Assembly (NCBI GenBank): GCA_023488885.1
Contig: JAMDDH010000046.1
Coordinates: forward strand, 1 to 60,737
Length of the DNA: 60,737 bases
From: Thermoplasmatota archaeon
Lineage (GTDB): Archaea; Thermoplasmatota; Thermoplasmata; Thermoplasmatales; Thermoplasmataceae
Direction: 5' to 3'
This document shows positions 1-8,063 of the stretch, in pieces. Both the position numbers and the translations under genes were made by a program. Position 1 is the first letter of the stretch. Each line of letters starts with the position of its first letter. Under the pieces are notes generated by a model. That model searched no databases. It worked only from the letters and a program-made list of their open reading frames with translations, and was not told the DNA's origin.

Positions 1-2
1 TG

Positions 3-191
3 AATTCCGCGACTCCTAAAACCATTAACTTTACGCACAGGATGTATCTGAGACCGGATCATATCCTTGTTGCAACAACTGAATTTACCGGTGTCCATAT
101 GGATAGAAGCAGCCGCAAGTCCATCCCGTTCCCGGATGATATTTTTCAAAGGATGAAAAGCAATCTTCCGGAATCAACTGAACGTGATTAA
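3..191 (+). CDS. Acyl-CoA thioesterase family protein, 3' end only
   Basis: Only the last 62 codons are in the window, in the frame that ends at the TAA at 189-191. The visible part has a YLRPDHILVATTEFTGVHMD stretch followed by a SIPFPDDI segment. This resembles the last strands of hot-dog (4HBT) acyl-CoA thioesterases, where the final beta strand and a short C-terminal tail look like this. Substrate and oligomer type cannot be read from the fragment. The assignment rests on overall resemblance, not on catalytic residues, which lie upstream of the window. Confidence 0.55.
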   Translation, partial: NSATPKTINFTHRMYLRPDHILVATTEFTGVHMDRSSRKSIPFPDDIFQRMKSNLPESTERD

Positions 192-338
192 TGACGTAAT
201 CGTGCCCTGTCCGGATTGTACCGGATTCTTTTTCTGTTTCCATCTCGTCGCCGTAAGAACGAATTATACCTCCAGCAGCTAATGGTTATCATCACAGGAA
301 ACTGATTTAATTAAAGCTGGTATACAAGTCTGAGAACT

Positions 339-998
339 TTGAAGAATACCGTCATTATTAATCTGAAACACTATGAAATATCCTCTGGAAAATCCTGTGA
401 GAGATTCCTCAGTTCATTCATCGGGATGGACATTCCTGAGAATATAAGAGTGGTATTTGCACTGAACCCGATAGATTTGAGAATTGCAAGGGATTTTCCT
501 GAACTTGAATTTTACAGCCAACACGTTGATCCGGTAAGCTACGGTGCTTTTACGTCAAAAATTTCCATAGAATCTCTGATGGATATGGGCATCTCCGGAT
601 CGATTCTTAACCACTCCGAAAACCGCCTGAATAAAGAAAATATATCAAAAACACTGGACAGGGCTTACAGAATGGGGTTTCCTATTGTTGTATGCAGCGA
701 AAATCTTGTCGAAGCAGGTGAATACTCGAAGCTCAGGCCAGAATTTATCGCGTATGAACCCCCTGAACTAATTGGCGGGAACGTATCAGTGACTTCCTCA
801 AAACCTGAAATTATAAGGGACGTGGTGAATTTATGTTCGGCAAATAACGTACCTGTACTGGTCGGCGCTGGAATAAAGAATAATGATGATTTCGCAAAAT
901 CCTTGGAATTAGGGGCTCATGGAGTTCTGGTGGCTTCCGGCATCGTTTTGTCTAAAGACCCACTTATGTCGTTAAATTCATTAATTGAGAAACTATGA
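339..998 (+). CDS. tpiA: Triosephosphate isomerase, archaeal type
   Basis: Interconverts glyceraldehyde 3-phosphate and dihydroxyacetone phosphate in the cytoplasm. At 219 residues it has the short archaeal length. The N terminus carries Asn8 and Lys10 (N-x-K), the catalytic His is in LNHSE (His92), the catalytic Glu is in IAYEPPE (Glu140), and the phosphate loop is VLVGAGI followed by GAHGVLVASG. The start is TTG. A TATA-like TTTAATTAA at about 306-314 sits roughly 25-30 nt upstream, which fits a leaderless or near-leaderless mRNA. The next gene begins 12 nt after the stop, so the two may be cotranscribed. Confidence 0.93.
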   Translation: MKNTVIINLKHYEISSGKSCERFLSSFIGMDIPENIRVVFALNPIDLRIARDFPELEFYSQHVDPVSYGAFTSKISIESLMDMGISGSILNHSENRLNKENISKTLDRAYRMGFPIVVCSENLVEAGEYSKLRPEFIAYEPPELIGGNVSVTSSKPEIIRDVVNLCSANNVPVLVGAGIKNNDDFAKSLELGAHGVLVASGIVLSKDPLMSLNSLIEKL

Positions 999-1010
999 AG
1001 CGTCGAACTC

Positions 1011-1676
1011 ATGGCAAAACCTAAAGATACACCATTATTCCAGGAACCTGAATTTGACGAAAAAGAGTACCTAACATCTGAAAAGGAAAGGGCAAGAGCC
1101 GTGATTCTGATATTCTTCATCGGAGCGGTTAGCGGCCTTATAGCGGGCTATCTGCAGCTCCAAGGATATGTGGTCTTCTCGGTATTGCTGATGATTGCCA
1201 TACTGGTTTTCCTGAGCAAAATTGTGGGCTTCTTTGGCATAAGGGTATCTGAAAGAACCTCCCACAAGGTGATCAACTCAGCGGTTTTCATACTGACCTG
1301 GCTAGTTTTCTGGATAATATTCCTGAATCCACCTCTAAATACAGTGTCAGCTCCGCAGATCTCGACCCCACAGATACAGACATCATCAGATCATTGGACC
1401 AATCTGACTGCTTCCTCCAGCAATATTTACAATGGCCAGATTGGATCACACAGCTACAGAGTTGATTTAACCTACCGTTATCCAGTGAATGTTACCGATT
1501 TTACTTGGCATTCCACTGGTGGGGGAAGCTCCGGTAAGCTTCATTACGCTTTCCACAATGATTATATCTATTTCAATTACACCGGGAGTGTTAACCTTGA
1601 GATTATCTTCCAGGTATACTGGACATCACAGAACATCTCCCCGTCTCAACCCCTGACTTTTGAGATGGTTTTTTGA
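1011..1676 (+). CDS. Membrane protein with three TM helices and an exported C-terminal domain
   Basis: A 221-residue protein I do not recognise. It starts with a charged cytoplasmic segment (about 1-26). Three hydrophobic helices follow at about 27-49, 53-72 and 89-107. The C-terminal half (about 115-221) is soluble, rich in Ser, Thr and Asn, contains NxS/T sequons and looks beta-rich, so it probably faces outside. It lies 12 nt after tpiA on the same strand and is followed by a tRNA gene. No function can be assigned from context. Confidence 0.75.
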   Translation: MAKPKDTPLFQEPEFDEKEYLTSEKERARAVILIFFIGAVSGLIAGYLQLQGYVVFSVLLMIAILVFLSKIVGFFGIRVSERTSHKVINSAVFILTWLVFWIIFLNPPLNTVSAPQISTPQIQTSSDHWTNLTASSSNIYNGQIGSHSYRVDLTYRYPVNVTDFTWHSTGGGSSGKLHYAFHNDYIYFNYTGSVNLEIIFQVYWTSQNISPSQPLTFEMVF

Positions 1677-1716
1677 TGGAAAATAGATTAATACCCATGC
1701 AATAAGGGGAAACAGA

Positions 1717-1791
1717 GCAGGTGTAGTGTAGTCTGGTCTAGCACGAGAGCCTTCCAAGCTTTCAACCCGGGTCCAAATCCCGGCACCTGCA
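1717..1791 (+). tRNA. tRNA-Gly (anticodon UCC)
   Basis: A full cloverleaf can be drawn. The acceptor stem pairs 1717-1723 (GCAGGTG) with 1784-1790 (CACCTGC), followed by discriminator A at 1791; CCA is not encoded. The D stem is GTGT/GCAC with GG in the loop. The anticodon stem is AGAGC/GCTTT around the loop CTTCCAA, giving anticodon TCC. The T stem is CCGGG/CCCGG around TCCAAAT. No intron is present. Position 55 of the T loop reads C instead of the usual U. It lies about 40 nt after the membrane protein gene. Confidence 0.92.
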
Positions 1792-2044
1792 TTCCTTTTA
1801 AAAGTGTGGTGATGCAGCCATCCCGGCGCAATCATTGCTAAGTGCATCAGCAACCCGGGCGACCTTCAAAATTGTGTTTGGAAATTTGGTTTAGAATCAA
1901 TCAACAAGGTGAGATCTCCACAGATTGTACCAATCGAAACGATGAAGAATGACTGGAAAGTTCAGATGTTCAGTTAAGTCATATTATTGATTATTTGGAA
2001 TAATTTTTAAAAAGTTATATTTGTTGTGGCCTTGACATTCGACC

Positions 2045-2314
2045 TCAACAGCTACAAGCATTTCCACAAGTCTTTGCACAGACAGTAGTTTCACACAGCA
2101 TGTCGTCATGTGGCCGAATTGATCGTGTTACTCTTTTGCTGAATATCCGTCTGCGTTTCCTGTAACCTCTTTTTGCAGATTCGATTAGTTCCATTGCGTT
2201 CAGGCGATCATGAATTCCATACTCGGAGATCACAAATTCCTTGAGTCCGCGCCTGTGGATGTCATGCTTTTCATCATTGAGGGTTTTCATCAGTTCAAAG
2301 GATATGGAGTTCAT
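2045..2314 (-). CDS. Small protein with Cys-rich C-terminal tail, downstream of arsM
   Basis: 89 residues, not recognised. The body is basic and helical, with a very basic stretch at about 50-66. The last 17 residues carry six cysteines (in a C-E-T-T-V-C-A-K-T-C-G-N-A-C-S-C pattern), suggesting a soft-metal or arsenite binding tail. It lies 61 nt downstream of arsM on the same strand. The ATG is preceded by AGAGGT at a good spacing, which supports translation. It could be an arsenic-binding accessory protein or a small regulator. The overlapping plus-strand reading frame looks like a shadow. Confidence 0.5.
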   Translation of the reverse strand: MNSISFELMKTLNDEKHDIHRRGLKEFVISEYGIHDRLNAMELIESAKRGYRKRRRIFSKRVTRSIRPHDDMLCETTVCAKTCGNACSC

Positions 2315-2375
2315 AGTTCTACCTCTTGATCGACCCTTTCAAATCGAGTCGAAATTTTCAACTTGCGGAAGAATA

Positions 2376-3158
2376 TCATTTGTACCCTCTGACAGTAATG
2401 CTGAACATCCTGATCTTTTCCTGACTGTGGCTGAGAGTTCCGTATTCGCGCCTCTCTACTTCTTCCACTCTGCTGAATCCTGATTTTCGAATCATGGAAT
2501 AGTATTGATCAACCTGGGCAGCACCTGTCACGCAGCTCACATAAAGATCTGTGTTCTCAACCAATTCCTTCGGTATATTCTGTTCGCTCATGATGTCGGA
2601 AATAACGAACCTGCCTCCGGGCTTCAATATTCTGTAAACCTCGTCGAATACCTTCTGCTTATTTGGCGAAAGTGCCAGGACGCAGTTGCTTATAACCAGG
2701 GTGGCAAAGTTGTCTTCAAGTGGAATGTTCTCGATATCCCCCTTGAGGAACATTACTCTATTTCCAAGCTGGAGTTTCTCCGCATTTTCCCGCGCTTTGC
2801 TGATCATTTCATCGGAGAGGTCTATTCCTACCACCTTCCCGGATTCACCTGCACTATTGGCTGCCATAAGGCTGTCAAGGCCAGCCCCTGATCCAAGATC
2901 AACTACGATGTCACCGGAAACTATTGAGGAGAGTCCAACAGGATTGCCACATCCGAAAGACTGTTTTCCTGATTCCTCACCAAGCCCCTCTATTCCGTAA
3001 TCTAGACTTCCTGAACAGCAGGAATCATCTCCGGAACAACACGACGCCGTGAAGATGGGGCTTTCGCTGGAAGTGATCCCTGAGTCACAGCACCCAGACT
3101 TCCCGGATATACGCCGGGAATACTCTTTTACAATTTTCTGTTTTAATTCATTCTCCAA
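2376..3158 (-). CDS. arsM: Arsenite S-adenosylmethionine methyltransferase
   Basis: Methylates As(III) with SAM in the cytoplasm, a detoxification route. The 260-residue protein has the SAM motif DLGSGAGLD (about 87-95) and the ArsM-type FGCGNP with Cys70. Two further conserved cysteines are in VISNCVLALSP (Cys159) and YVSCVTGA (Cys209); these with Cys70 match the As(III)-binding set of the family. The N terminus carries three extra Cys-Cys pairs (23-24, 40-41, 47-48). The start is TTG. It is divergent from a TrmB-like regulator with a 67 nt shared promoter region, which suggests arsenic-responsive control. Confidence 0.9.
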   Translation of the reverse strand: MENELKQKIVKEYSRRISGKSGCCDSGITSSESPIFTASCCSGDDSCCSGSLDYGIEGLGEESGKQSFGCGNPVGLSSIVSGDIVVDLGSGAGLDSLMAANSAGESGKVVGIDLSDEMISKARENAEKLQLGNRVMFLKGDIENIPLEDNFATLVISNCVLALSPNKQKVFDEVYRILKPGGRFVISDIMSEQNIPKELVENTDLYVSCVTGAAQVDQYYSMIRKSGFSRVEEVERREYGTLSHSQEKIRMFSITVRGYK

Positions 3159-3162
3159 GTTA

Positions 3163-3223
3163 ACTACCTATTTCAGTTAGTAAAAAGTATATATATTATT
3201 TTTTTCTTACCCTTACTGGTAGT
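3163..3223. promoter_or_regulatory. Divergent arsM / trmB-like promoter
   Basis: The 67 nt between the two divergent starts has a central TATA tract (GTATATATATTA, 3188-3199). It is flanked by a symmetric pair: ACTACC at 3163-3168 and its inverse GGTAGT at 3218-3223, close to the two start codons. TACTGGTAGTA (3214-3224) is itself a short dyad at the expected start site of the regulator mRNA. These are plausible operator half-sites; the assignment is inference. Confidence 0.45.
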
Positions 3224-3225
3224 AG

Positions 3226-4047
3226 ATGAGTAGGAACACATGGAAAAACGTTGACGATGATACCGTCAGCTATGCATCTTTACTGGAAGACCTCCTTCCA
3301 AGAATGATTGAAATAGGGCTGCCTTCCAATGAGACAAAGGTCTATCTTGCGCTCTTCGTGGAACCGAATATTCCGGCATCGCGAATATCTGAAGTGACCG
3401 GGATCCCGGATTCAAAAATTTACAGCTTACTGGAGAATGCGGCTAGAATGAATATGATCGAGGTGCAGTACGGAGTGCCGAAGCTGTACAGAACAGCCAA
3501 CCCCCCATACTTCCTATCAAAGGTCAGGGATAGACTGAAGGAACGCTTTGAGAATGACATTTCTACGTGTGACCTGGTTGAGGCAAAGTTGCATGATCTT
3601 TATTCAAGAATGGAACAAAAGCAGGGAGGTGAAGAAGGGATAGAAATCGCCTACGTTGTCAAGGGGGAGGGAAACATAATCTCCAAGATGAAAGAGATGG
3701 CATTGTCGGCGAGAAAGTACATAACTGCAATATTACCAGATCGTAAATTGTTCAGCGTAATCAGGGAAGCCCTCCTCGAAGCGAAATTGCGGGGAGCTGA
3801 GATAAAGATTGCCCTGCCTGAAGAGGCTTATGGAGAACTGAAGAGGAAGGAAACTGACCAGCTTCTCGCCATTCATACACTTACTCCACAGTGCAGTGAT
3901 ACTTGGTTTATTGTGGCCGACGGGCGTATTCTAAATGTCTCGAGGAGCACTTCCGATGAAAGCGTTTCTGCTATACTGACCAGGGACAGGATACTGGTGC
4001 AGATGGCAGAGGCTTACTTTGACAATCCAATATGCTGCTCAAGATAA
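3226..4047 (+). CDS. TrmB-family transcriptional regulator, probably arsenic-linked
   Basis: A 273-residue archaeal regulator. An N-terminal winged helix (about 30-100) contains LGLPSNETKVYL-like and ASRISEVTGIPDSKIYSLLE segments typical of TrmB. A coiled linker follows (about 100-130), then a C-terminal effector domain (about 140-260) resembling the TrmB PLD-like domain. The protein ends with adjacent cysteines (PICCSR) and has another Cys at about 224, unlike sugar-sensing TrmB proteins. Being divergent from arsM, it could sense As(III) through these cysteines; that is inference. Leaderless or nearly so, from the TATA at 3188-3199. Confidence 0.8.
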   Translation: MSRNTWKNVDDDTVSYASLLEDLLPRMIEIGLPSNETKVYLALFVEPNIPASRISEVTGIPDSKIYSLLENAARMNMIEVQYGVPKLYRTANPPYFLSKVRDRLKERFENDISTCDLVEAKLHDLYSRMEQKQGGEEGIEIAYVVKGEGNIISKMKEMALSARKYITAILPDRKLFSVIREALLEAKLRGAEIKIALPEEAYGELKRKETDQLLAIHTLTPQCSDTWFIVADGRILNVSRSTSDESVSAILTRDRILVQMAEAYFDNPICCSR

Positions 4048-4095
4048 CGGGAGAAACCTGATCCCGGAAAATATTATGGCAGTGACGCGTGACAT

Positions 4096-4112
4096 GGAGG
4101 GAGTTAACCTCC
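4096..4112. terminator. Small GC hairpin between convergent genes
   Basis: GGAGG (4096-4100) and CCTCC (4108-4112) can pair around a 7 nt loop, between the convergent trmB-like and pstB genes. It may help end transcription in either direction. No strong T-run follows, so the role is uncertain. Confidence 0.3.
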
Positions 4113-4136
4113 CAGTATAATCCTGTCCATCCCTGC

Positions 4137-4874
4137 TCAAGCTGTTAAATCGCCCAGAAACGCCTTCATTGTGTCGTCTGATGTTCTTTCCAGGAAATCC
4201 TTGCCTTCGCCGCTTGCAACTATCTTCCCGTTGAAGAGCAGTGATGTGTAATCAGATACTTTCCTTGCCTGTCCAATGTCATGCGTGACCAGGACCACAG
4301 TGTAGCGTTCCTTCAGTTCCAGCATGAGTTCTTCAATCTTCCCTTTTGCCACCGGATCCAGTGAACTGGTTGGCTCATCCAGCATAAGAACAGCTGGTCT
4401 GAGTATCAGTGCTCTTGCTATACAGAGTCTCTGTTGCTGCCCTCCTGAAAGAGTGGATGCCGGCCTCTTCAGGTTGTCGCTCACTTCATCGAAAAGTCCT
4501 GCTTCCTGAAGTGAGGAACTGACCATCATGTCCATCTCATCCTTCTTGACATTACCCTGAAGACGTAGACCGAAGGCAACATTGTCGTAAACAGACATGG
4601 GAAAAGGATTCGGTCTCTGAAAAACCATTCCTACCCTGCGCCTTAATTCAATCTCGCCATATTCCCTCACATTTTTTCCCTCAAGGAAAATCTCCCCTGT
4701 AACGCGATAATTCCTGTCCAGTTCCGCAAGACGGTTTAGACATTTCAGGAAGGTGCTCTTGCCACCTCCGGAAGGTCCAACGATTGTATTGACCCTGTTC
4801 CTGTAAATATTTATATCGACGTTATCAAGTATTGTTTTTTGTCCCGCCCTGACACTAAGCTTGCTTATTTCCAT
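4137..4874 (-). CDS. pstB: Phosphate ABC transporter ATP-binding protein
   Basis: ATPase subunit of the high-affinity phosphate importer. Walker A (GPSGGGKST), the signature LSGGQQQR and Walker B (VLMLDEPTSSLDP) are all present. The reading frame is open further upstream into pstA, but the family N terminus begins at MEISKL, so I chose ATG 4874 (245 residues). An AGTGG stretch precedes it. A GTG that overlaps the pstA stop (GTGTGA at about 4893-4898) is an alternative. Last gene of pstSCAB; no phoU follows it. Confidence 0.93.
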   Translation of the reverse strand: MEISKLSVRAGQKTILDNVDINIYRNRVNTIVGPSGGGKSTFLKCLNRLAELDRNYRVTGEIFLEGKNVREYGEIELRRRVGMVFQRPNPFPMSVYDNVAFGLRLQGNVKKDEMDMMVSSSLQEAGLFDEVSDNLKRPASTLSGGQQQRLCIARALILRPAVLMLDEPTSSLDPVAKGKIEELMLELKERYTVVLVTHDIGQARKVSDYTSLLFNGKIVASGEGKDFLERTSDDTMKAFLGDLTA

Positions 4875-4891
4875 TATAGTTTCCACTTGAT

Positions 4892-5773
4892 TCACACCCT
4901 TTTCCTGCCAACGAATTTCGATATAGATATCAGTACTGTAACCATGATTATAAGTATCAACGCTGAAGCAAATGCAAGCTCGTGAGCATAAGATGACGGC
5001 TGGTTTATTCCATACCACACCACATACGTGAGGTATGCGACCTGTGACTTCATGAAACCTGAAGGGAGAGCATTGTTCCATCCGGCAGTATACAGCAACT
5101 GTGCAGTCTCCCCTGCCGCTATGCCTATTGCAAGAAGTATGCCTGAGATTATTCCTGCCCTGGCCTGGGGAAGGTATATCCTGGAGGCAACCTGTATCCT
5201 GTCCGCTCCCAGTGCATAAGCGTTATTCACCTGTTCCTGGGGAACGTTCTTCATGGAGATTTCCGAGATCCTCATGACGTAGGGCAGCATCATTATACCA
5301 AGAGCTATCCCGCCGGCAAGAAGTGAGAAACCCATATCGAATCTGATAACAAGGACCAGGTATCCGAAAAGACCGATGACAATGGAGGGAACGCTTGTAA
5401 GTATATCCGTGAATAACCTTGTTACAGACCTTATTCTCGTGCTGGATGTACTTTGGACGTTGTACAGGGCTCCGAGAACCCCGGAAGGCACAGAGAAAAG
5501 CAGTCCCATTCCGACGAGAAGCCATGTTCCAATTATGGCATTCAGGAGACCGCCTGTTGTGGTGTTTCCGTACGTTGTGAACATTCTCAACGTTATGTGG
5601 GACGCACCTCCATGGAGTATGTAGCCGAAAATAGACACCAGGACTGCAAGCATGAAAAGTAGTGCGAAAAAGCCAGCAATTTTCGCTCCTTGGTTTTTCA
5701 CATTTCTCAACGTGCTGTTCTTCCACTTTATCTCTTTTTCATGGTGATCCCTCAAATTAATCAAGTTCCACAC
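4892..5773 (-). CDS. pstA: Phosphate ABC transporter permease
   Basis: Inner permease subunit of the phosphate importer with about six TM helices and the cytoplasmic EAA-type loop (YALGADRIQVASRIYLPQA). It pairs with PstC. The outermost start, GTG 5773, overlaps pstC by 17 nt. TTG 5764 is an attractive alternative because AGAGGTG lies at a ribosome-binding distance before it. The N-terminal 30 residues are charged and cytoplasmic. Confidence 0.92.
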   Translation of the reverse strand: MWNLINLRDHHEKEIKWKNSTLRNVKNQGAKIAGFFALLFMLAVLVSIFGYILHGGASHITLRMFTTYGNTTTGGLLNAIIGTWLLVGMGLLFSVPSGVLGALYNVQSTSSTRIRSVTRLFTDILTSVPSIVIGLFGYLVLVIRFDMGFSLLAGGIALGIMMLPYVMRISEISMKNVPQEQVNNAYALGADRIQVASRIYLPQARAGIISGILLAIGIAAGETAQLLYTAGWNNALPSGFMKSQVAYLTYVVWYGINQPSSYAHELAFASALILIIMVTVLISISKFVGRKRV

Positions 5774-6734
5774 CTCTCAGGGCACCCCTTCCTGCTATCC
5801 GCCTTCCGAGTACGTTTACGGTCAGGGAAATGATCATCAGCACCAGTGAAAGTTCACTTAGCGCTGCTATGCTCATGCCGGTTGAGTCGAAGAAGGCGCT
5901 GTCCAGGAGGGAAGCCACAGCGGCAGCCATGGTATTTATGGCCGAATAAAAGCTGGATGGGAGGACATTTACCACTGCTCCACTGACCATCAGAACTGCC
6001 ATGGTTTCTCCAAGTGCCCTGCCAAGCCCGAGCAGTGTTCCGCCGTAAGTCGACATCCTTGAGTAACCTGTTATGAGGTACTTCCCTAGTTCCCATTTTG
6101 TGGCTCCCAGTGAAATTATTCCCTGTTTTATCTCAACTGGTACAGTATCGAAGCTGTTTACCATTACTGACACAATTATTGGAGTTATCATTATTGCCAG
6201 AATTATTGCGGAGGCCAGTATACCGGCACCACTGTAAATTTCCCCGGCAAATCCCGGAACAGAGGAGAGGTTGTCCTTCATCCATGGCTCTATGTAATAG
6301 AAGAGCACAGGTTCAAGTACTATTATGCCCCACAGCCCGTATACGACGCTGGGTATCCCTGCAAATAATTCTATGATGGAAATGAGGACCTTTTTCATCC
6401 TTGAAGGCAGATACAGCTCAACTGCAATGGATGAAAAAAAGCTCAGTGGAAGCGCGATTATTATTGCCAGAGCGGAACTTACCAGGGTTCCAGTCAGGAA
6501 CAGAATGAGGCCGTATGAAGAGGCATACGGTGCTGTCACGCCGTTCACATGAACAGGAGGCCGCGATTCAATTCCGGGATACCAGAGATAAGTGGTAAAA
6601 AATCTTATTCCCATATACTGAATGGCAGGGAAGGAATAATAAAGCACAAACACAAATATGGAAACGAGTATGAAAAGTGGTACGAAAGACATCACCATGG
6701 TTAAAGAATTAAAAATTTTGTTTTTGGTATCCAT
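5757..6734 (-). CDS. pstC: Phosphate ABC transporter permease
   Basis: The 325-residue partner of PstA. It has an N-terminal TM helix, a long first extracytoplasmic loop, then the permease core with the EAA-like segment SLGATKWELGKYLI and a GRALGETMAVLMVSGA helix typical of PstC. It sits 12 nt downstream of pstS and overlaps the start of pstA. Confidence 0.93.
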   Translation of the reverse strand: MDTKNKIFNSLTMVMSFVPLFILVSIFVFVLYYSFPAIQYMGIRFFTTYLWYPGIESRPPVHVNGVTAPYASSYGLILFLTGTLVSSALAIIIALPLSFFSSIAVELYLPSRMKKVLISIIELFAGIPSVVYGLWGIIVLEPVLFYYIEPWMKDNLSSVPGFAGEIYSGAGILASAIILAIMITPIIVSVMVNSFDTVPVEIKQGIISLGATKWELGKYLITGYSRMSTYGGTLLGLGRALGETMAVLMVSGAVVNVLPSSFYSAINTMAAAVASLLDSAFFDSTGMSIAALSELSLVLMIISLTVNVLGRRIAGRGALRGVELD

Positions 6735-6746
6735 GTACTTACCCGC

Positions 6747-7820
6747 TTACCCATGAATTTTATTTATCATGGGAGTGGTAATCTGATTGACTACAGAGCT
6801 CGGCAGCGCCACTAGATTCAATGGTTCCAGATATTTTGCGTTGCTTCCACCGTTAGGATCTACTGTCCAGTTCAGGAAGTCTTTTAGAGCTTTTGCCATG
6901 TTCGGGCTTGATTGATTCTGCTTCACTATCAGATACTCCATGTCTGCAATGGGATATGAACTATTACCTGGTGCATACTGAAGAGCTATGGTTCCGTTCG
7001 CAGGTATCATGTTTAGATAATGGGAAGCCGCTTCTGAAACATTTGCAATTGTTGGGGCGATGTAGTATCCAGCCTGATTCTTCAGATGAGCTATGCCGAA
7101 ATGGTTGCTGTTCACGTCACTGCTGTAAGTGGCAGCAATATACCCTATACTGTATGGAGTCTTGCTCATCTGGCCGATGATGCCTGCGTTTCCGTTTCCA
7201 GTCAATGAAGCTGTTACAGAAGGCCAGTTCGGATTGGTTGATGCCCCTATTGTCTCTCCCCAGGAACTGTTCCCTTTGCTCAGGAATGAAGTGAACATGA
7301 ATGTGTCACCGCTTCCGTCTGATCTGTGAATTGGAATTATTGTGTGATTGGGAAGCTTGACGCCGGGATTCGAAGCCTGTATCATTGAGCTGTTCCAGTT
7401 TGTTATTGTGCCCATGTACATTCCTGCCAGTATGTCGGCTGAAAGATTCAACGTAATATTGAAGTTAGGTATGTTGTAGGACACATACTGGTAAGAGATC
7501 ATAATCGGTATGTTCATAACGTAAGGATTGGCACTTGCGACACCTGGCGGGAGATATGCGTCTGATGCCCCTATTATCGCCGTTCCAGCTATGACGCTGG
7601 ATATACCGGTCCCGCTTCCTGTTCCTGCAGTTGTAATCGTTGCATTCGTGTAGTTGGCTGCCCAGGCATTAAACACCGGATACAAAAGAGTTGAACCTGT
7701 TTCGCTAATCGTCACTTTCTGTGATCCAGGCGTGCGTACATTTAGTTCGTAGGCAGTTAAACCGCCGGCTACGATAATTATCGCTACGACTATCACCATC
7801 GCTACATTTCTGTTATTCAT
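6747..7820 (-). CDS. pstS: Phosphate-binding lipoprotein-like protein
   Basis: Extracytoplasmic phosphate-binding protein of 357 residues. An N-terminal hydrophobic segment (about 7-24) acts as a signal or membrane anchor. The mature part starts with the SETGSTLLYPVFNAW segment of PstS, followed by GTGSGTGISSVIAGT and the phosphate-contacting HRSDGSGDTFMFTSFL. NxS/T sequons are frequent, as expected for a surface protein. First gene of pstSCAB. No lipobox Cys is seen, so the TM segment itself probably anchors it. Confidence 0.93.
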   Translation of the reverse strand: MNNRNVAMVIVVAIIIVAGGLTAYELNVRTPGSQKVTISETGSTLLYPVFNAWAANYTNATITTAGTGSGTGISSVIAGTAIIGASDAYLPPGVASANPYVMNIPIMISYQYVSYNIPNFNITLNLSADILAGMYMGTITNWNSSMIQASNPGVKLPNHTIIPIHRSDGSGDTFMFTSFLSKGNSSWGETIGASTNPNWPSVTASLTGNGNAGIIGQMSKTPYSIGYIAATYSSDVNSNHFGIAHLKNQAGYYIAPTIANVSEAASHYLNMIPANGTIALQYAPGNSSYPIADMEYLIVKQNQSSPNMAKALKDFLNWTVDPNGGSNAKYLEPLNLVALPSSVVNQITTPMINKIHG

Positions 7821-7850
7821 GTATTATCTACTGTTATATATGCGCCAAAA

Positions 7851-7859
7851 AATATATAC
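7851..7859 (-). promoter_or_regulatory. TATA box of pstSCAB
   Basis: Read on the minus strand, GTATATATT lies about 30-35 nt before the pstS ATG (7820), giving a very short leader. The rest of 7821-8063 is very AT-rich. It also holds plus-strand TATA-like tracts at about 7923-7933 and 8025-8036 that could serve hutH. Confidence 0.5.
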
Positions 7860-8063
7860 TATTCCTAAATATTATATATGTAACTGAGGATACAATATAT
7901 CAATATATTTTTTATATATTAACGCTTATATACAGGAGCAAAGAGGAACACCCTATTGGCAGAATTGCCATAACGCGCATCTTTGTGGAGATATCGGGCA
8001 ACAGGAATCAAATGCTTGTTTGTGAGGTAATAATTTTAACGTCATATCCTATTTCTCCGTATC

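Noticed and set aside
2241-2483. Plus-strand frame opposite the small Cys-rich gene and the end of arsM.
   Set aside because: The minus-strand frame has a ribosome-binding site and gene context; this one has neither.
7957-7970. Small hairpin TGGCA-GAAT-TGCCA upstream of hutH, considered as a riboswitch element.
   Set aside because: Only one short stem; no larger conserved fold can be drawn, and a leaderless hutH start is likely.
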